A DNA stretch of 9,503 nt from Pseudomonadota bacterium (GTDB taxonomy: Bacteria > Pseudomonadota > Gammaproteobacteria > Xanthomonadales > Rhodanobacteraceae): contig JAFEEK010000493.1 in the NCBI GenBank assembly GCA_018241165.1, forward strand, positions 1 through 9,503. Reading direction: 5' to 3'. A program made the position numbers and the translations under genes. Positions 6,863-9,503 of this stretch are shown here, piece by piece (within the stretch, counting starts at the first letter, position 1; the number at the start of each line of letters is the position of its first letter). Below the pieces are notes generated by a model. It was not told where the DNA came from. It saw nothing but the letters and a program-made list of their open reading frames with translations, and searched no databases.

Positions 6863-7150
6863 ATGTGGCGAATCGAGGAACATCGCAGCGTCGACAAGGA
6901 GTTTTCGGCGCGGCGCGTACCCGTCGAAATCCTGAAACGCTACGAAAAATGGAAGGACATCGTGATGCTGTCCGGTCCGCAAGGACTGCGATCGATCAAG
7001 GGCTTTCGTGACGAAGCACTTTCCGGCGGCTGGCAAGGCTACCGTTCTTCGCGGTTGAACGAGCAATGGCGGGTGATCTACGAGGTTGTGGCGCAAGACA
7101 TTCTCGTCCGCGTTGAGCGAGTCGCGCCGCACGATTATCGGAGGACCTGA
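6863..7150 (+). CDS. RelE/YafQ-like type II toxin (mRNA interferase family)
   Basis: This gene encodes 95 residues. The C-terminal half, GLRSIKGF (41-48), GGWQGYRSSRLNEQWRVIY (55-73), VRVERVAPHDYRR (82-94), is typical of RelE/ParE-superfamily toxins: a small sheet with arginines and a late histidine. W57, R61, R64, R70 and H90 are candidate active-site residues by analogy with YafQ and RelE, whose members cut mRNA in the ribosome; ParE-type gyrase poisoning is less likely but not excluded. There is no Shine-Dalgarno sequence before the ATG, and the promoter lies so close that translation may start on a leaderless mRNA. The HTH gene follows after two bases, giving the toxin-first order seen in higBA-type modules. 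The ATG was preferred because the family starts with a short W/I-rich strand like MWRIEEH and no alternative start lies upstream. Confidence 0.85.
   Translation: MWRIEEHRSVDKEFSARRVPVEILKRYEKWKDIVMLSGPQGLRSIKGFRDEALSGGWQGYRSSRLNEQWRVIYEVVAQDILVRVERVAPHDYRRT
7140..7144 (+). promoter_or_regulatory. strong ribosome binding site of the antitoxin gene
   Basis: GGAGG lies inside the last codons of the toxin gene, eight bases before the ATG at 7153. It is far stronger than anything ahead of the toxin start, so the antitoxin should be translated in excess, as this kind of module needs. Confidence 0.75.
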
Positions 7151-7152
7151 AT

Positions 7153-7401
7153 ATGCGCAATTTCATTCCGGCCAGAAAACGTGTTGATGTCTCGCCCGGC
7201 GAGTCGGTTCGCATCATTCGCGAGTTGCAGGAGCTTTCGCAAAACGAGCTCGCCAAATTGAGCGGAATTCCTCAAACCACCATTTCAGGCATCGAGACTG
7301 GACGCATCAACCTCGGCGTCGAGCGTGCAAAGACGTTGGCAGCAGCGCTTCGCTGCCATCCTGCCGTGCTGGTTTTTCCGGGTTGGCAGGTTGCCGCTTA
7401 A
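7153..7401 (+). CDS. XRE-family helix-turn-helix antitoxin
   Basis: This gene encodes 82 residues. After a basic N-terminal stretch, residues of about 16-73 form a Cro/C1-type domain: SVRIIRELQELSQNELAKLSGIPQTTISGIETGRINLGVERAKTLAAAL. The turn and recognition helix are around SGIPQTTISGIETG (37-50). The C-terminus (AVLVFPGWQVAA) is short and hydrophobic and may be the toxin-binding part. By analogy with HigA and similar antitoxins it would neutralise the preceding toxin and repress the shared promoter at 6828-6857. It is separated from the toxin stop by two bases. A sample of the gene (7201-7320) is about 54% GC, lower than neighbouring genes. Its stop is 12 bp from the stop of convergent emrB, and no terminator is visible between them. 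Confidence 0.87.
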   Translation: MRNFIPARKRVDVSPGESVRIIRELQELSQNELAKLSGIPQTTISGIETGRINLGVERAKTLAAALRCHPAVLVFPGWQVAA

Positions 7402-7413
7402 GCGATATATGGT

Positions 7414-8964
7414 CTAGTGCACCGCCGCGGTGCCCGCATTCCCGAACGGCGGTTTGGCCAGCCAGATGATGGGAATCAACGCGAAAAACAGCACGGCGCA
7501 GAGAATGAACACGTCGTTGACGGCGAGCGTGAGCGATTCGCGCGTGACCACGCCTTCGACAACCGACCACGCCTTCGCCACGCTCGCGCCCATCGCCTGC
7601 AAGTGACCGACGTAGGACTGCGTGGCCGGGCTGGCGGCGTTGAGGTGTTCGGCCAGCACGGCATGATGATAATCGCCGCGGTGCTGCCAGATCGTCACCG
7701 TCACGGCGGTGGAGAAGCTCGCGGCGATGGTGCGGAAGAAGTTCGCCAGACCCGAGGCGGAGGCGATTTCTTCAGGCCGCAGGCCCGACACGATCACCTG
7801 GTTCAGCGGCACGAAGAAGCAGGCGATGCCGATGCCCATGAGGAAGCGCGGCACCACGAGCTGGCCAAATGGCGCGTCGGTGGGGAAGCTCGCGAACCAG
7901 ATCGAAGTGCCGCCGAACACGATGAACGCGAACGTGGTTACGGCGCGCAACTCCAGCTTCTGGATGTTCTTGCCGATGATCGGCGAGATCAGGAAGGCGA
8001 GGATGCCGACCGGCGCGGTGGCCAGTCCCGCCCACGTCGCGGTGTAGCCCAGGTCGATCTGCAGCCACAGCGGAAACACCACGTTGATGCCGAAGAACGC
8101 GACCATGCCGAGCGACAACGCAGTGACGCCGACCGTGAAATTGCGCTTGGCGAACAGATGCAGCTCCACGATCGGGTGCTTGTCGGTCAGCTCCCATGCG
8201 ACGAAGAACACCAGCGCGACGAGGGCGGTGATGCCGAGTGCGAGGATCATCGGCGAGGAGAACCAGTCTTTGTCGTTGCCGTTGTCGAGCATGAACTGCA
8301 GGCAGCCGACGCCGAGTACGAGCAGGACAAGGCCGACCTTGTCGATCGGCGTGCGCACGATTTTGGATTCGCGATTGCGCAGCAGATTCCAGGTGACGAC
8401 GGCGGCGAGCAGTCCGACCGGCACGTTGATGTAGAAAATCCACGGCCAGGAATAATTGTCGGTGATCCAGCCGCCGAGGATCGGCCCGAAGATCGGAGCG
8501 ATCACCACCGTCATCGCCCACACCGCCAGCGCGATGCCTTTCTTGGCGTCCGGGTAGTTGTTGAGCAGCAACGCCATCGACAGCGCCACCATCGGGCCGG
8601 AACCGGCGCCCTGCAGCAGGCGCGCGACGACGAGCATCGGCATGCTGGTGGCAAGGCCGCACAGCATCGACATCGCCACGAACAGCAGAACCGAGATGCA
8701 GAACGTGCGCGCCTCGCCGAACTGCCTGGCGATCCAGCCGGTCAGCGGCTGCATCACCGCGCTGGCCAGCGAATACGAACTGATCGCCCAGGTGCCTTCC
8801 TGCGCGCTGACGCCAAGGCTGCCGGCGATGTGCGGCACCGAGACGTTGACGATGGTCAGGTCCAGCACCTCCATGAAGGTGCTGATCGCCACCGCCACGG
8901 TGAGGATCGCCAGTGGCGCGCCGCTCAGTGGCGGAGCGCGGCCGTTTTGCACGGATTCGCTCAT
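7414..8964 (-). CDS. emrB: DHA2-family MFS multidrug exporter, EmrB type
   Basis: This gene encodes 516 residues (E. coli EmrB has 512). It is a 14-helix inner-membrane drug/proton antiporter of the DHA2 family, which with EmrA and an outer-membrane channel expels hydrophobic compounds. The N-terminus is short and polar, then helix 1 (about 18-40) carries LDLTIVNVSVPHIAGSLG, the family D1 motif. A GWIARQFGEAR segment (76-86) is the motif A region, and GPILGGWITDNYSWPWIFYINVPVG (160-184) contains the antiporter motif C and the conserved loop after it. The start ATG at 8964 follows the emrA stop after one base (TGA-A-ATG). A longer reading into emrA was rejected because that stretch is proline-rich and out of frame with the adaptor. 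No good ribosome binding site is seen, so translational coupling to emrA is likely. It converges with the antitoxin gene. Confidence 0.95.
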   Translation of the reverse strand: MSESVQNGRAPPLSGAPLAILTVAVAISTFMEVLDLTIVNVSVPHIAGSLGVSAQEGTWAISSYSLASAVMQPLTGWIARQFGEARTFCISVLLFVAMSMLCGLATSMPMLVVARLLQGAGSGPMVALSMALLLNNYPDAKKGIALAVWAMTVVIAPIFGPILGGWITDNYSWPWIFYINVPVGLLAAVVTWNLLRNRESKIVRTPIDKVGLVLLVLGVGCLQFMLDNGNDKDWFSSPMILALGITALVALVFFVAWELTDKHPIVELHLFAKRNFTVGVTALSLGMVAFFGINVVFPLWLQIDLGYTATWAGLATAPVGILAFLISPIIGKNIQKLELRAVTTFAFIVFGGTSIWFASFPTDAPFGQLVVPRFLMGIGIACFFVPLNQVIVSGLRPEEIASASGLANFFRTIAASFSTAVTVTIWQHRGDYHHAVLAEHLNAASPATQSYVGHLQAMGASVAKAWSVVEGVVTRESLTLAVNDVFILCAVLFFALIPIIWLAKPPFGNAGTAAVH

Positions 8965-8965
8965 T

Positions 8966-9503
8966 TCAGTGCGCGAGATTGGCCTTGACGATGGCGTCGG
9001 CGGCGGTGTCCGCCGCGGCGAAGTCGGCACTGTAGACTGAGGTCTGCGCGACTGCCTTCGTGACTGGCTGCTGCGCCAGCACGCTGCCGTTGCGATCGTG
9101 CGTGTCCACGGTCACCTCGGTCGACAGGCCCACGCGTAGCGGATGCTTTTCCAGTTGCTTCGGATCCAGCGCGATGCGCACCGGCACGCGCTGCACGACC
9201 TTGATCCAGTTGCCGGACGCATTTTGCGCGGGCAGCAGGGCGAACGCGCCGCCGGTGCCAGCGGCCAATCCTTCGACGTGGCCGTCGTAGGTCACGTCGC
9301 CGCCGTACACGTCGGCATGCACGCGCGCCGTCTGGCCGATGCGGATGTGGGTAAGCTGGCTTTCCTTGAAGTTCGCATCCACCCACAGATCGTGCAGCCG
9401 AACGATCGTGAGCAGCGGCGTGCCCGGCTGCACGCGGCTGCCGACCTGCACGCTGCGCTGGGCGACGTAGCCGGAAATCGGAGCCAGGATGGCGTTGCGG
9501 TGA
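8966..9503 (-). CDS. emrA: HlyD-family membrane-fusion adaptor, EmrA type, C-terminal part (5' end outside window)
   Basis: The C-terminal 178 residues are visible, in frame from 9502. The first visible residues, HRNAILAPISGYVAQRSVQVGSRVQPGTPL, form the second half of the lipoyl-like domain. WVDANFKESQLTHIRIGQ opens the beta-barrel domain. LLPAQNASGNWIKVVQRVPVRI and KHPLRVGLSTEVTVDTHDRNG are highly characteristic of EmrA. In the family this periplasmic adaptor is anchored by an N-terminal helix and links the EmrB exporter to a TolC-type channel. The membrane anchor, coiled coil and start codon are outside the window. The extended alanine-rich tail (about 40 residues after DRNG) is longer than I would expect but not disruptive. 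The stop is one base from the emrB start. Confidence 0.94.
   Translation of the reverse strand, partial: HRNAILAPISGYVAQRSVQVGSRVQPGTPLLTIVRLHDLWVDANFKESQLTHIRIGQTARVHADVYGGDVTYDGHVEGLAAGTGGAFALLPAQNASGNWIKVVQRVPVRIALDPKQLEKHPLRVGLSTEVTVDTHDRNGSVLAQQPVTKAVAQTSVYSADFAAADTAADAIVKANLAH

Noticed and set aside
7342..7356. GCAGCG-CTT-CGCTGC hairpin as a terminator for emrB
   Set aside because: It lies inside the antitoxin coding sequence and has no T-tract on the minus-strand side, so it cannot be called a terminator.
7417..8988. A 523-codon open frame on the plus strand opposite emrB
   Set aside because: Its composition is extreme (Arg, His, Asp, Glu, Gln runs) and it is the reverse reading of a clear membrane transporter, so it is not a gene.

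Overview
The window is a GC-rich bacterial chromosome segment, probably from a gammaproteobacterium of the Xanthomonadales/Lysobacterales (Rhodanobacteraceae-like). The grounds are a ppsA/ppsR divergent pair, an EmrAB-type pump, a DUF1993 protein, a secreted S9 peptidase, and a CCCTCTCCCGC/GCGGGAGAGGG palindrome of a kind I associate with this order. The taxonomic call is an inference from gene content and style, not from a marker gene.

Layout. Positions 1-600 hold the 3' part of an alpha/beta-hydrolase esterase gene (+). It ends two bases before a tRNA-Arg(CCT) gene on the opposite strand (603-679). A short spacer then carries a REP-like hairpin (726-762) and a 16-bp palindrome (804-819) ahead of a DUF1993 gene (846-1352, +). 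Between that gene and the next lies an unusual imperfect palindrome of about 144 bp (1379-1522). Its outer arm contains the last codons and stop of the S9 peptidase gene.

The minus-strand operon 5889-1511 is ppsA (phosphoenolpyruvate synthase, TTG start) followed by a secreted S9 prolyl-oligopeptidase-type peptidase. The two genes overlap in an ATGA, so they are probably translationally coupled. Divergent from ppsA, across 99 bp, is ppsR (5989-6804, +), the bifunctional kinase/pyrophosphorylase known to switch PEP synthase off and on. Together they form a gluconeogenic control module: the peptidase could supply peptides and amino acids, PpsA makes PEP from pyruvate, and PpsR regulates PpsA after translation.

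Next is a small toxin-antitoxin pair (6863-7401, +): a RelE/YafQ-like toxin followed by an XRE-type helix-turn-helix antitoxin. A TTGACA promoter sits so close to the toxin ATG that the mRNA may be leaderless. A sample of the antitoxin gene (7201-7320) is about 54% GC, against 60-77% in single 60-base samples from neighbouring genes, which fits acquisition by transfer. Twelve bases later the convergent emrAB operon begins (minus): emrB, a complete DHA2-family MFS exporter (7414-8964), and emrA, its HlyD-type adaptor (8966-9503), cut by the window edge.

I found no CRISPR array, insertion sequence, phage gene or rRNA. The feature that fits known categories least well is the structured palindrome at 1379-1522.
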